Shown here: one piece after another, positions 1 to 9,096 of the stretch | How positions within the stretch are numbered: the first letter of the stretch is position 1 | How the letters are laid out: the number at the start of each line of letters is the position of its first letter | DNA from: JAICMB01 sp963838885 | Lineage (GTDB): Bacteria > Acidobacteriota > Terriglobia > Bryobacterales > Bryobacteraceae | DNA: 64,000 nt | Assembly (NCBI GenBank): GCA_963838885.1 | Contig: CAWITB010000067.1 | Span: 73,257-137,256 of the forward strand | Direction: 5' to 3' | Translations under genes and position numbers: made by a program | The notes under the pieces: model-generated | Told to the model about the DNA's origin: nothing | What the model saw: the letters and a program-made list of their open reading frames with translations, nothing else | Databases searched by the model: none

Positions 1-202
1 CAGCCCCCGCGGCCCACGCCGCCGCGGTTGAACGAGCCGCCGCGGAATGCGCTAGCCCGCCGCCTCTGGCGAAGCCTCCGCTCGCACCGCCGCGAGAGAC
101 GCCTCCGCCCAAGTGTCCGCCGCCGGCATGTCCCCCACCGCGTTGCGCCGAGGCAGCCGCGGCCAGCGCAACGCTCAGAACTGCATAAACAAACAGGCGC
201 AT
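1..202 (-). CDS. Gly-rich secreted protein, N-terminal part (runs off window)
   Basis: The ATG at 202 follows a GGGAG ribosome site five bases upstream. It opens a reading frame with a typical signal peptide (MRLFVYAVLSVALAAAASAQ), then a Gly/Arg/His-rich stretch (RGGGHAGGGHLGGGVSRGGA). The gene continues past the left edge. Near 50-60 the Gly-rich character moves to another frame, which reads AFRGGSFNRGGVGRGG, while the annotated frame turns Ala-rich. One missing G in a GGG run would restore a continuous Gly-rich protein. The function is unknown; low-complexity secreted proteins of this type are common in acidobacteria. Confidence 0.5.
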   Translation of the reverse strand, partial: MRLFVYAVLSVALAAAASAQRGGGHAGGGHLGGGVSRGGASGGFARGGGLAHSAAARSTAAAWAAGA

Positions 203-305
203 AAGCGCTCCCACTTGGAGAGTAACTCCATGCCGCGCCACAGGCAACCGCGTCCGCGGCAGGGCACACAAAATATGACGCCGCTTTCTCGTTGGTGCGT
301 GCAGA

Positions 306-334
306 ACTATACTGGATGGCGGCAGTCGCGCCAA
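306..334 (-). promoter_or_regulatory. Candidate sigma70 promoter of the left-edge gene
   Basis: On the minus strand TTGGCG (334-329) and TATAGT (311-306) are separated by exactly 17 bases and point at the Gly-rich gene starting at 202. The leader would be about 95 bases. The call rests on sequence match alone. Confidence 0.4.
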
Positions 335-394
335 AAGCTCCGCTCCTTTATGGTCGCGGCTTGCGGCAAATTAGTCCGCACACAGGTGCGCACA

Positions 395-766
395 CTAACC
401 GCGGCCGCCCAGCAGCGTCCCAATCCAAACGGCGCAATAGCCCAGCGCCACGCTGGCAACGACGTTCAGGAGCGCGACCCAGCGGGCGCCTTCGCGCATC
501 GCTTGATAGGTCTCATACTCGAAGCTTGAGAAGGTAGTGTAGCCGCCCAGAAAACCCGTCACGAGCAGCAGTCTCCAGCGCGGGTCGAAGAATCGTGCGC
601 TGAAAATCGCCATGAGCAATCCGATGGCGAACGATCCGGTTAGGTTTACGATGAAAGTTCCCCAGGGAAATGTCGCGCCGAGGCGGTGCATGATGAAGCT
701 CGACCCGGCGTATCGCGCCAGCGCTCCCGCGCCGCCGCCAATCAGCACCAGCAGATACCTATCCAT
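395..766 (-). CDS. crcB: Fluoride ion channel CrcB/FluC
   Basis: This 123-residue protein has the four hydrophobic segments and the signatures of the Fluc family: GGGAGALARY near the N-terminus, the NLTGSF motif (about residues 41-46) and GFLGGYTTFSSFEYE (about 71-85), with the conserved GxTTFSTF-type pore sequence. Members form dual-topology dimers in the inner membrane and export fluoride. The length is normal for the family. An AAGGCGG sequence six bases before the ATG is a plausible ribosome site. It is divergent from the PBP gene. I found no fluoride riboswitch core upstream. Confidence 0.93.
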   Translation of the reverse strand: MDRYLLVLIGGGAGALARYAGSSFIMHRLGATFPWGTFIVNLTGSFAIGLLMAIFSARFFDPRWRLLLVTGFLGGYTTFSSFEYETYQAMREGARWVALLNVVASVALGYCAVWIGTLLGGRG

Positions 767-955
767 AAACGCCGCCTTCGCTGGGCCAATAAAGGCCGTC
801 TCCGCGGGGAATTGACTTCACTTGTCCCAGTATCATGCAAAGCGGCCACGCCGGTAAATTTGACCGCCGGCTTTACAACCCCATATTCCTATCCCGCTAA
901 TCCATTCAAATCACGCCATCTCCCACTGGCATATGGCGTGCTTCACAGGGTAGGA

Positions 956-3358
956 ATGCGCCCCGAGACGATGGAGGAAGAGACCGCGCTCGCCGAGCCG
1001 CCGCAAGGCGATCGCCGGATGAGCCGGCGCGGAAAATGGCTGCTGGTCTGCTCTGGCGCGCTCCTGTTGATGGTCATTGCCGCCATTGTCGCAATCGCGG
1101 TCCCCTATCGTCGGCTTTCGAAAATCGTGGACCGGCAACTGGCCGCGGGGCCGTTTCAGCACACCTACAGCTTTTATGCCGCGCCGGTTACCGTTGCCGC
1201 CGGCGATGCGGAAAGCCCCGCGGAGCTGGCCGCCGCACTACGCCGCGGCGGCTTTCGCGAATCGAGCCGCAACGACCCGCAAACCTTCGCGATCTCGGAT
1301 AATGCGGTCATCGTTCGCGGCGCCTCCCGGGTTCGCATTGATTTCGCGTCCAATCAGGTGCGCGCGATAACGGATCTGGACGGCAATAAAAAACTGCAAC
1401 AGTTGGACCTGCCTCCGCAGCTCATCACAAATCTCTCCGACGAAGGCCGCGCCAAACGCATCCTGATTCGCTACTCCGACCTGCCGCCCGTCCTGGTGCA
1501 GGCCATCGTTTCGGCGGAAGATAAACGGTTTTTCAAACACTCCGGCCTGGACATGCGGCGCATCGTGAAGGCGCTTTACGTCGACCTGAAGGAACACCGT
1601 AAGGAACAGGGCGCCTCCACAATCACGATGCAATTGGCGAGAAATCTGTGGCTCGACCGCGACAAGCGCTGGAAGCGGAAGATCGCCGAATCGCTGATTA
1701 CGCTGCACCTGGAGCGCAAACTCAGCAAGCAACAGATCCTCGAATATTACTGCAACCAGGTTTATCTGGGGGGCGCCGGCACTTTCAGCATCAACGGATT
1801 CGGCGAGGCCGCGCGCGTTTACTTCGGCAAGGACGTGCGCAAACTGAGCCTGACCGAGGCCGCCACTCTCGCCGGGATCGTGCAGCGCCCCAGTTATTTC
1901 AACCCGCTGCGCTATCCGGACCACACCCTCGATCGCCGCAACATCGTCCTTACGTTGATGCGCGAGAACCACTATATCTCGCAGGCGCAATACGAACGGG
2001 CCTTGAACGCTCCGCTCGGTCTGCACCCCAGCATCAACGACCTTTCGGAGACGCAATATTTCCTGGACATCGCGAGCGACCAGCTACAACGCCGCGTCGA
2101 GGAAAGCACGGGCGGCTCGGCGAACGTTTACACGACGATCGATATGCGCTTGCAAAGCGCCGCCGAGCAGGCCGTCCGCGACGGCATGGCGTTGGTGGAT
2201 AAGGAACTATCCAAACGCCGCAAAAAAGGAGTTGCACCCGCGAAGCCGCAAGTGGCACTGATCGCGATCGATCCACGCAGCGGCTACGTGAAGGCGCTGA
2301 TCGGGGGACGGGATTATTCCGTCAGTCAGTTGAATCGCGTTCTGGCCGTACGCCCGCCGGGATCGGTGTTCAAGCCGTTTGTGTATGCTACAGCGATCGA
2401 CAGCGCTCTCGACGGAGCCCAACAAGTCCTAACGCCCGCTTCGACAATCGACGACGCTCCGACGACATTCCAGTTTGCGAACCGTACTTACACTCCCGGA
2501 AATTTCAAAGGCGAGTTCATGGGGCAGGTGACGTTGCGGCAGGCGCTGGCGCATTCTCTCAACGTCGCGACCGTGAAGCTCGCCGAAGAGGTCGGCTATA
2601 ACAAGGTTGTGGCGCTGGCGCATCGCGCCGGAATGAACGACGACATTGCGGCCACGCCGGCCGTTGCGCTGGGCGCGTACGGGGTCACGCCCCTCGAGAT
2701 TGCCGGGGCGTATACGATCTTCGCGAATGGCGGCGTCCGCGTGAAGCCGAATTTCATCGATGCCGTGCGCGGACACGACGGCGAGACCATCTATGAACAC
2801 GACCCGCGTCCCTATCGCGTCCTCGATCCGCGCGTCGCGTTCATCATGACCGACATGCTGGAGGAGGTCCTGCGGAGCGGAACGGGGGCCGGCGTTCGCG
2901 CCCGGGGATTCAAGCTGCCGGCGGCGGGCAAGACCGGCACCTCTCACGATGGCTGGTTTGCCGGATACACGTCACAGCTGTTATGCGTGGTGTGGGTGGG
3001 CTTCGACGATTATCGCGAGCTGGGTTTGGAAGGCGCGCACTCCGCGCTGCCGATCTGGACGGAGTTCATGATGGACGCGGCGCGCTATAAGGATTACCGC
3101 GATGCGAAGCCGTTTACGCCCCCTCCTGGCGTCGTGCGCGCGGTCGTAGACCCCGCTAGCGGCGATTTGGTTGGTCCCTTCTGCCCCACTGGTGAAACGG
3201 ATTATTTCATTTCGGGCACGCAGCCATCGGTCGTGTGCCCCCAGCAGCAGCCGGTGAACGCTCTGCCCGCGGAAGCCGATCGGGCGGTTCCGGCGGTCAA
3301 TTCAAACCCGACCCTCGTCCAAGCCGTCGATCTTTCCCGCCCCTCTCCGCCGTATTAG
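956..3358 (+). CDS. Bifunctional penicillin-binding protein, PBP1b-like (GT51 + transpeptidase)
   Basis: This class A PBP polymerises and cross-links peptidoglycan. The frame is open further upstream, but the ATG at 956 follows an AGGGTAGGA stretch and gives a sensible N-terminus: a short cytoplasmic tail, then a membrane segment (about residues 24-47). Residues about 60-150 resemble the UB2H regulatory domain of PBP1b. The GT51 domain follows with the catalytic Glu of EDKRFF (about 187), QGASTITMQLARN and RKIAESLITLHLERKLSKQQ. The transpeptidase has SVFK (about 470), SLN in AHSLNVATVKL, and KTGTS (about 658). At 800 residues it has full family length. It is probably inner-membrane anchored with periplasmic catalytic domains. 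An ATG at 971 is a possible alternative start. Confidence 0.93.
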   Translation: MRPETMEEETALAEPPQGDRRMSRRGKWLLVCSGALLLMVIAAIVAIAVPYRRLSKIVDRQLAAGPFQHTYSFYAAPVTVAAGDAESPAELAAALRRGGFRESSRNDPQTFAISDNAVIVRGASRVRIDFASNQVRAITDLDGNKKLQQLDLPPQLITNLSDEGRAKRILIRYSDLPPVLVQAIVSAEDKRFFKHSGLDMRRIVKALYVDLKEHRKEQGASTITMQLARNLWLDRDKRWKRKIAESLITLHLERKLSKQQILEYYCNQVYLGGAGTFSINGFGEAARVYFGKDVRKLSLTEAATLAGIVQRPSYFNPLRYPDHTLDRRNIVLTLMRENHYISQAQYERALNAPLGLHPSINDLSETQYFLDIASDQLQRRVEESTGGSANVYTTIDMRLQSAAEQAVRDGMALVDKELSKRRKKGVAPAKPQVALIAIDPRSGYVKALIGGRDYSVSQLNRVLAVRPPGSVFKPFVYATAIDSALDGAQQVLTPASTIDDAPTTFQFANRTYTPGNFKGEFMGQVTLRQALAHSLNVATVKLAEEVGYNKVVALAHRAGMNDDIAATPAVALGAYGVTPLEIAGAYTIFANGGVRVKPNFIDAVRGHDGETIYEHDPRPYRVLDPRVAFIMTDMLEEVLRSGTGAGVRARGFKLPAAGKTGTSHDGWFAGYTSQLLCVVWVGFDDYRELGLEGAHSALPIWTEFMMDAARYKDYRDAKPFTPPPGVVRAVVDPASGDLVGPFCPTGETDYFISGTQPSVVCPQQQPVNALPAEADRAVPAVNSNPTLVQAVDLSRPSPPY

Positions 3359-3573
3359 CAGCAGACCTGTTCGAGAGCGAGAAGATTTTCTTTCTCCGGG
3401 CGCGACTTGCCGAGCAGATAGCACGCAAATTCATTGCGGGCGCGGAGATAGGCTTCGTGGGCCTCGAACGTATCTTCCCCGGTGTTGCGGGCGTACCGCA
3501 GCCGCGCGAATGCCGCATCGTATTCGGCGCGAAGAGATGCGAGCCTTTCATCGCGCTGTTTTCGCTGCACCAT
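3355..3573 (-). CDS. Small charged hypothetical protein (72 aa)
   Basis: This is a 72-residue, highly charged and largely helical protein (MVQRKQRDERLASLRAEYDAA..., ending ...ALEQVCC). It lies convergently against the PBP gene, with which it shares the last few bases (TAA at 3357-3355). It has no recognised domain. The composition looks coding rather than antisense noise, but no good ribosome site precedes the ATG at 3573, so the call is tentative. Confidence 0.45.
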   Translation of the reverse strand: MVQRKQRDERLASLRAEYDAAFARLRYARNTGEDTFEAHEAYLRARNEFACYLLGKSRPEKENLLALEQVCC

Positions 3574-3653
3574 AAGATATATGGATGAGTGAAGGACCGA
3601 TTCGATTCGTTACAGTCGCATTCGAAGCGGCTGTTACCATGATTTTTTAACGA

Positions 3654-4607
3654 ATGGCCATTCAAACTCTGTTCGGCTCCGTCCCGCAGGAGCCGAATCT
3701 CCTCGACCGCTTGAAAGCGGGCGTGCAGAAGACCCGTTCGGGTCTGATGGACCGCCTGGGAGACGTTTTCGCCGGCCGCAAAGAGATCGACGCCGACGTC
3801 CTCGACGAGCTCGAATATGCGCTTTACACGGCCGACATCGGGGTGAAAACAACCGAGGAGATTCTGGAGAGCGTTCGCGAGCGAGTGGACCGTAAGATGA
3901 TGGGCGACGCCGCGGAGCTCAAGGCGCTGATTCGTCAACATATTCTAGATGTGCTCGAAGCGGCGGATCGTCCTCTGCCGCGCGTTGCCGAGCCGCCCGC
4001 CGTCATCATGGTTGTGGGCGTGAACGGCTCGGGAAAAACAACCACTATCGGGAAGCTCGCGCATCGGTTCAAGGGGGAAGGGCGGGGCGTTCTGCTGTGC
4101 GCCGCCGATACTTTTCGCGCCGCCGCCATCGAGCAGCTCGAGATTTGGGGGGAGCGCACCGGTACGAACGTGATCCGTCAATCATCGGGCGCCGACCCCA
4201 GCGCCGTGCTGTTTGACGCTCTTCAGGCCGCCAAGGCGCGCCACGCCGACTACGTTATTGTCGATACGGCGGGCCGCCTTCATACCAAAGCCAACCTCAT
4301 GGCCGAACTCGAGAAGATGCGCCGCACCGCCGCCAAAGTTGTTCCCGAGGCGCCGCATGAGGTGCTGCTCGTTCTGGATGCGACTACTGGCCAAAACGGG
4401 TTGGAGCAGGCGCGTAAATTCACCGAAACGAGCGGCGTGACGGGAATCGTGCTCACCAAACTGGACGGCACGGCGAAAGGTGGAATTGTGGTGGCGATCT
4501 CGCGCGAGCTGAGCCTGCCCATCCGCTACGTGGGCGTGGGGGAAAAAGTGGACGATCTGCTGCCCTTCGACCCGGCCGAGTTTGCCGATTCACTGTTGGA
4601 GCCGTGA
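3654..4607 (+). CDS. ftsY: Signal recognition particle receptor FtsY
   Basis: FtsY is the SRP-receptor GTPase that docks ribosome-nascent-chain complexes at the membrane translocon. This 317-residue protein has the N domain (about 20-110), then the G domain with P-loop GVNGSGKTT (about 122-130), CAADTFRAAA, DTAGRLHTK (about 203-211) and TKLDGTAKGG (about 267-276), ending in the G5-type region VGVGEKVDDLLPFD. It lacks the long acidic A domain of E. coli FtsY, as in many bacteria. The stop codon overlaps the GTG start of ribD by four bases, so the two are probably cotranscribed. Confidence 0.97.
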   Translation: MAIQTLFGSVPQEPNLLDRLKAGVQKTRSGLMDRLGDVFAGRKEIDADVLDELEYALYTADIGVKTTEEILESVRERVDRKMMGDAAELKALIRQHILDVLEAADRPLPRVAEPPAVIMVVGVNGSGKTTTIGKLAHRFKGEGRGVLLCAADTFRAAAIEQLEIWGERTGTNVIRQSSGADPSAVLFDALQAAKARHADYVIVDTAGRLHTKANLMAELEKMRRTAAKVVPEAPHEVLLVLDATTGQNGLEQARKFTETSGVTGIVLTKLDGTAKGGIVVAISRELSLPIRYVGVGEKVDDLLPFDPAEFADSLLEP

Positions 4608-5689
4608 AATCGGAGTACATGGAGCTGGCGCTGGCGCTGGCGCGGCAGGGAGTAGGACGCAGCAGTCCCAATCCGGCGGTCGGCGCGGTGCTTGTCCGCG
4701 ATGGCGAGATCGTGGGGCGCGGAAGTCACACCTGGGCCGGCGTGCATCACGCCGAAATTCTGGCATTGGAGGAGGCCGCCGGACGCGCGCGCGGCGCAAC
4801 CTTGTACGTCACGCTAGAGCCGTGCTGCCATCGCGGACGCACCGGTCCATGCGCCGATGCGTTGATCAAAGCCGGCGTCGCGCGCGTCGTCGCGGCCATG
4901 GAGGATCCCAACCCGGAGGTCGCGGGCCGCGGATTGGCGCGCCTTCGGGAGGCCGGGATCGACGTCGAGCCGGCGCCGGAATACACCGCCGAAGCCGAGG
5001 CCTTGAACGAAGCGTTCGTTTATGCGATGCGCAACGGAAGGCCGTTCGCGATCCTGAAAACAGCCATGACTCTCGACGGCAAGATCTCCGCGCAGCCGGG
5101 TGACAGCGGTTGGATCACCAGCGAACGGGCTCGCGAGCATGGGCGCGAGCTACGGCACTTGTGCGACGGGATATTGACGGGCATCGGCACGGTGTTGGCC
5201 GACGACCCGATGCTGACCGATCGCAGCGGACGGGAGCGCAGCCGCCCGTTGCTGCGCATCCTGCTCGATTCGAGGCTGCGGATCCCGCTCGAATCGCGCC
5301 TGCTTGAAAGCGCCAGGGGCGATCTGCTCATCGTCGCTGCCCCATGGGTGGACGCGGAGCGCCGCAAGCTGGTCGAATCGCGCGGGGCGCGCGTCATCGA
5401 GTCCGATAGCTCCTGGAATGCGGTCCTGGACTTTCTTTCGCGCGAGAAGTATCGCTCGCTGCTTATCGAAGCGGGGAGCGCTGTCAACGGCTCGGCATTC
5501 GCGGCGGGGATCGTCGACAAAGTTGTCTTTTATTACGCGCCCAAGATCCTGGGCGGTCTTAAGTCGCTGCCGGCAGTCGGCGATCCCGGCCGCGCCCGCG
5601 ACAATCCCATTCATATCGGCCGCTTGACGATTCACGAAATCGGAGACGATGAATTCGCGGTGGAGGGCTATGTTCAGCGGGATCGTTGA
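4604..5689 (+). CDS. ribD: Riboflavin biosynthesis bifunctional deaminase/reductase RibD
   Basis: RibD deaminates the pyrimidine and reduces the ribosyl chain in riboflavin synthesis. The N-terminal cytidine-deaminase-like domain carries the zinc site HAE (about 49-51) and LEPCCHRGRTGPC (about 72-84). The C-terminal domain is the NADPH reductase (TAMTLDGKIS, DSGWITSE, ADDPMLTDR). At 361 residues the length is normal. The GTG at 4604 overlaps the ftsY stop (GTGA); an ATG at 4619 preceded by GGAG is an equally good start. It overlaps ribE by 20 bases. Confidence 0.95.
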   Translation: MKSEYMELALALARQGVGRSSPNPAVGAVLVRDGEIVGRGSHTWAGVHHAEILALEEAAGRARGATLYVTLEPCCHRGRTGPCADALIKAGVARVVAAMEDPNPEVAGRGLARLREAGIDVEPAPEYTAEAEALNEAFVYAMRNGRPFAILKTAMTLDGKISAQPGDSGWITSERAREHGRELRHLCDGILTGIGTVLADDPMLTDRSGRERSRPLLRILLDSRLRIPLESRLLESARGDLLIVAAPWVDAERRKLVESRGARVIESDSSWNAVLDFLSREKYRSLLIEAGSAVNGSAFAAGIVDKVVFYYAPKILGGLKSLPAVGDPGRARDNPIHIGRLTIHEIGDDEFAVEGYVQRDR

Positions 5690-6245
5690 AGAGACAGGCA
5701 GCGTTGTCGCGCCCGCTCCCGCTATCCGCATCGCGTGCCGCCGAGTTCTTGAAGACGCTTCTGAAGGCTGCAGCATCGCCGTCAATGGCGTTTGTCTCAC
5801 AGCTCTTCGTCCGCAGCCCGGTTCGTTCGCCGCCGACGTCTCGCCCGAGACATTGGCGCGCAGCAATCTAGGGGATCTTCGGGCGGGCGCGCCGGTCAAT
5901 CTCGAACGACCTGTCGCAGTAGGGGAGCGACTCAGCGGGCATATTGTGCAGGGCCACGTCGATGCTACCGCGGAAATCACGGCGCTCGATTCGCTTCCCG
6001 AGGGGAACTGGTGGCTGAGCGTCCGGGTTCCGCGCGATCTCACACGCTACATGATTCACAAAGGCTCGCTCTCACTCGACGGCATCAGCCTGACCATTGC
6101 GGCGCTGCACGACGACATCGTCTCGGCCGCGATCATCCCGCACACTTACGAGAACACGAACCTGCGCGCGAGAAAACCGGGCGATCGAGTGAACGTCGAA
6201 GTGGACCTGATCGCTAAATATATCGAGAAGCTAGTCCGCCCCTAG
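5670..6245 (+). CDS. ribE: Riboflavin synthase, alpha subunit
   Basis: This enzyme dismutates two lumazines to riboflavin. I chose the ATG at 5670 because the protein then begins MFSGIVEETG, the invariant N-terminus of the family, and GGAGGG lies just upstream. The two tandem lumazine-binding barrels are visible: CSIAVNGVCLT in the first, and SGHIVQGHVD with GSLSLDGISLT in the second. At 191 residues it is slightly short but complete. It sits inside the end of ribD and is translationally linked to it. Its end overlaps the convergent glmM end by 15 bases. Confidence 0.95.
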   Translation: MFSGIVEETGSVVAPAPAIRIACRRVLEDASEGCSIAVNGVCLTALRPQPGSFAADVSPETLARSNLGDLRAGAPVNLERPVAVGERLSGHIVQGHVDATAEITALDSLPEGNWWLSVRVPRDLTRYMIHKGSLSLDGISLTIAALHDDIVSAAIIPHTYENTNLRARKPGDRVNVEVDLIAKYIEKLVRP

Positions 6246-7574
6246 CTCGGTGCGGATCAGCGAGGCGATGCGGTTGGCGTAGTCGTCGACCATGTCCGCG
6301 TCGGCGCCTTCGACCATGACGCGCGCCAACGGCTCGGTGCCGGAGAAGCGGACAAAGACGCGTCCGGAATCGCCAAACGCCGCCTTGGCGATCTGAATCT
6401 CGCGCTCAACAGCGGGAAGGTGCTCGAGCGGCCTGCGCTCCTTCACCCGCACATTAACGAGCTTTTGCGGATAGATCTCGAGCTCGCCGGCCAGCTCCTC
6501 GAGCGTGCCGCCCGCCGCCGTCATGGCGTCGAATATACGCAGCGCCGTTAGCATGCCGTCGCCGGTCGTCGCGTACTCATGGAAAATGACGTGGCCGGAT
6601 TGCTCGCCGCCCAACGCCGCGCCGGTTCGCAGCATCTCTTCGAGCACATATTTGTCGCCTACCGGCGTGCGCAACAGCTTAATTCCATGCGATCGCAGCG
6701 CGCGCTCCAGTCCCAGGTTCGACATCACCGTCGCTACCACGACATCCCCCGGCAGCTTGCCTTCCGCTTTTAACTGCCGCGCGGCTATCAAAAGAACCGC
6801 GTCGCCGTCGACGATTTTTCCCGAACCGGACACGAACAAGGCGCGGTCCGCGTCTCCGTCGAAGGCCACTCCCACGTCCGCTGCCTCGCGCAGCACGGCA
6901 TTGCGGAGAAAGTCGAGGTGCGTCGATCCGCAGTTCAGGTTAATATTGCGCCCGTCCGGCGAAGCTCCGATGGCGTGAACCCGCGCGCCCAGCTTGGTGA
7001 ATAGCTCCGGCGCAAGACGGCTGGCCGAGCCGTTGGCGCAATCCACTGCCATGTGTAGGCCGCCGAGGGTGCGCGACAAGCTCGAGGCCAGATGATCGAT
7101 GTAAACGCGGTCCAACTGTTCGTCGACAGCGAGCGCCGCGGGCGCCCCATCGATCCCATCGTGCAGCGCGGCGAAGATGTCCGCTTCGATGGCTTCTTCC
7201 TGTTCGTCCGGCAGCTTGTAGCCGGAATGTCCCAGCACTTTGATGCCATTGTCGCGATAGGGATTGTGCGACGCCGAAATCATGACTCCGGCCGCGAAGG
7301 GTCCGTTTTTCGCCAGGAAAGCGATCCCGGGAGTCGTCGTGACCCCCGCGAAATCGATCTCGATGCCATGCCTCCCCAGGCCCGCCGCGATCCAAGAAGC
7401 CAGCTCCGCGCCCGACTCGCGAGTGTCCATTCCAATCACGACGCGCCGTTCCCGGCCGCTCAATGCAATCCATGCGCCCAGCGCGAAGCCTGTCGCCGTC
7501 ACGGTCTTGCGGTCGAGCGGATATTCTCCCGCCACCCCGCGAATGCCATCGGTGCCGAACAGCGCGCGCGCCAC
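6231..7574 (-). CDS. glmM: Phosphoglucosamine mutase GlmM
   Basis: GlmM interconverts glucosamine-6-P and glucosamine-1-P for UDP-GlcNAc, the peptidoglycan precursor. The 447-residue protein starts MARALFGTDGIRGVAG. It carries the phospho-accepting Ser102 in ISASHNPYRDNG, the metal loop DGDADR (about 240-245), the sugar loop GGEQSGH and the C-terminal phosphate loop RFSGTEPLARVM. The start is GTG at 7574, which shares one base with the cdaR stop (TAGTG). It is the last gene of a cdaA-cdaR-glmM operon. This arrangement is well known in Firmicutes, where c-di-AMP synthesis is tied to GlmM activity. Confidence 0.96.
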   Translation of the reverse strand: MARALFGTDGIRGVAGEYPLDRKTVTATGFALGAWIALSGRERRVVIGMDTRESGAELASWIAAGLGRHGIEIDFAGVTTTPGIAFLAKNGPFAAGVMISASHNPYRDNGIKVLGHSGYKLPDEQEEAIEADIFAALHDGIDGAPAALAVDEQLDRVYIDHLASSLSRTLGGLHMAVDCANGSASRLAPELFTKLGARVHAIGASPDGRNINLNCGSTHLDFLRNAVLREAADVGVAFDGDADRALFVSGSGKIVDGDAVLLIAARQLKAEGKLPGDVVVATVMSNLGLERALRSHGIKLLRTPVGDKYVLEEMLRTGAALGGEQSGHVIFHEYATTGDGMLTALRIFDAMTAAGGTLEELAGELEIYPQKLVNVRVKERRPLEHLPAVEREIQIAKAAFGDSGRVFVRFSGTEPLARVMVEGADADMVDDYANRIASLIRTELGAD

Positions 7575-8239
7575 TAATTCATGTCCCTCTTTTCGAGCTT
7601 CACTTTAAAATGGACCTGCGCCAAGGGATCCAGCCGTACTTGCGGATCTCCCACGTTCACATGGATGCGCATATCGGACTGCGCCATGACGCTGCTCACG
7701 TTGCTGAGGTCGATGGGGTCGGTGCCGACGGAATCGATCGGGCGCACGTGGCTTTCCGGTCCCACGATACGCACGCTGGCCGGCTCGAAGCGGCTGCTGA
7801 CAATGGCATACCCCTCCGGAGGGCCGGCCGCAAAGCGCGCGCGGATCGGGACTGTCTTATATAAAAGATGCTCGAAGCGCATGGTGATCTGCGAGGGGAC
7901 GGCCTTGTAAAAACTCACGCCCATGGGAAGTTTCACGTTGCGATCCGTAAAGGTGAACGTCCGCTCGCCCGGTCGGCCGACCGTTGCCAGATCGAGCATC
8001 ACGGCCGCTTCCGACAGATTGTCGCGCGTCAGGCGCCCGGAAGCGCCGCGAATCTCCAGCCGCACGCGCTCGGGCATCTCCGTGCTGATATCGAGATCGT
8101 CGGGCATGTTCTTGAACTCGATCGGGACATTAACGGAGGTGGCGATCTCGGGCTCTCGCGCCAGCATTGTCCACAGCAGCGTGGCGATTGCCAGGGAGAG
8201 CAGTTTCCATCCCAGGTTGTCGAACAGGAAGCGCTTCAT
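7574..8239 (-). CDS. cdaR: YbbR-domain protein, CdaR-like regulator of CdaA
   Basis: This 221-residue protein has one N-terminal membrane segment (about 7-25, ending ...LWTMLAREPE) and then extracytoplasmic YbbR repeats, seen as alternating beta-rich units (NVPIEFKNMPDDLDI..., PVRIRARFAAGPPEGY-like). CdaR proteins contact the diadenylate cyclase CdaA and modulate it. The ATG at 8239 overlaps the cdaA stop by four bases (ATGA), so I discard the longer open frame upstream, which is antisense to nothing known and merely overlaps cdaA. The family and the neighbours agree. Confidence 0.88.
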   Translation of the reverse strand: MKRFLFDNLGWKLLSLAIATLLWTMLAREPEIATSVNVPIEFKNMPDDLDISTEMPERVRLEIRGASGRLTRDNLSEAAVMLDLATVGRPGERTFTFTDRNVKLPMGVSFYKAVPSQITMRFEHLLYKTVPIRARFAAGPPEGYAIVSSRFEPASVRIVGPESHVRPIDSVGTDPIDLSNVSSVMAQSDMRIHVNVGDPQVRLDPLAQVHFKVKLEKRDMN

Positions 8240-9084
8240 GAGCGTTCTACGGGTTGAGCCGGCGTGGATTCCACGGCCGCTCCCCGCTCCTCGCGCGGCG
8301 GGGGCGGCGCCGGGCGCGTCAAACCCCGCCCTGTCAGGGTTTGTTCTACCCGCTCGAGCGGCACGCTTAATTCGATCTCGCCGTATGCGGCCATCGAAAT
8401 GCGGCCCGTCGTTTCCGAGACCACCAGCGTCACGCAATCCGCTTCTTCCGTGATTCCAATGGCCGCGCGATGCCGCGTCCCCAGGCTCGAGGAGAGCGCC
8501 GCGTTTGTGGTGAGCGGTAGAAAACACGCCGCCGCCGCTACCCGGTCGCCTTGAACCACGACCGCGCCATCGTGCAGCGCTCCGTGGGGCTCGAAGATGG
8601 AGCACAGCAGGTCGCGCGAGATGACGGCGTCCAGGTTGACGCCGCTTTCAACGAAGGTCCGCAGCCCCGTTTTGCGCTCTACCACGATCAGCGCCCCGAT
8701 TTTTTTCTGCGACAACTCGCTTAATGCGAGCAGAATTTCTTCCGCGACCTCGCGCCGCTCCAGTTGCGCGAAGCCCGCGAATGGTCTCCTTCCGATACGC
8801 GCCAGCATACGCCGGATCTCGGATTGGAACATCACGATGAGCGCGAATCCGGTGTAGGGCGCGAGGGTCGCAAGCATCGTTCGTAGCAGCTCCAGGTGTC
8901 CCCACACGGAGAGAATATAGATTGCCACCAGAACGAAGATGCCGGTCAGGATGTGCGCCGCCCGCCGGCCACGCACTATGGCAATGAACTGATAGATGAG
9001 AAAGGCGACAACGAGGATGTCAAGCGCCGAGGCGACCGTGAGCGCCGGCAGATCGCCAAAGGACAACTCGGGCATTCTCGCCAT
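8236..9084 (-). CDS. cdaA: Diadenylate cyclase CdaA (DisA_N domain)
   Basis: CdaA makes the second messenger c-di-AMP from two ATP. Three N-terminal membrane segments (about 18-38, 44-62, 72-86) precede the DAC domain with the catalytic DGA (172-174) and RHR (204-206) motifs, in GALHDGAVVV and GTRHRAAIGITEEADC. At 282 residues it has normal length. The Pro-rich C-terminal tail after about residue 255 is not part of the catalytic domain. It is the first gene of the cdaA-cdaR-glmM operon. Alternative start: ATG at 9075 (MPELSFG). Confidence 0.95.
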   Translation of the reverse strand: MARMPELSFGDLPALTVASALDILVVAFLIYQFIAIVRGRRAAHILTGIFVLVAIYILSVWGHLELLRTMLATLAPYTGFALIVMFQSEIRRMLARIGRRPFAGFAQLERREVAEEILLALSELSQKKIGALIVVERKTGLRTFVESGVNLDAVISRDLLCSIFEPHGALHDGAVVVQGDRVAAAACFLPLTTNAALSSSLGTRHRAAIGITEEADCVTLVVSETTGRISMAAYGEIELSVPLERVEQTLTGRGLTRPAPPPPREERGAAVESTPAQPVERS

Positions 9085-9096
9085 GCATTGGTTCCC

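Noticed and set aside
767..860. Possible fluoride riboswitch upstream of crcB
   Set aside because: A small GGCC/GGCC hairpin is present, but the conserved GAUG and UGAUG elements of the fluoride aptamer are not seen.
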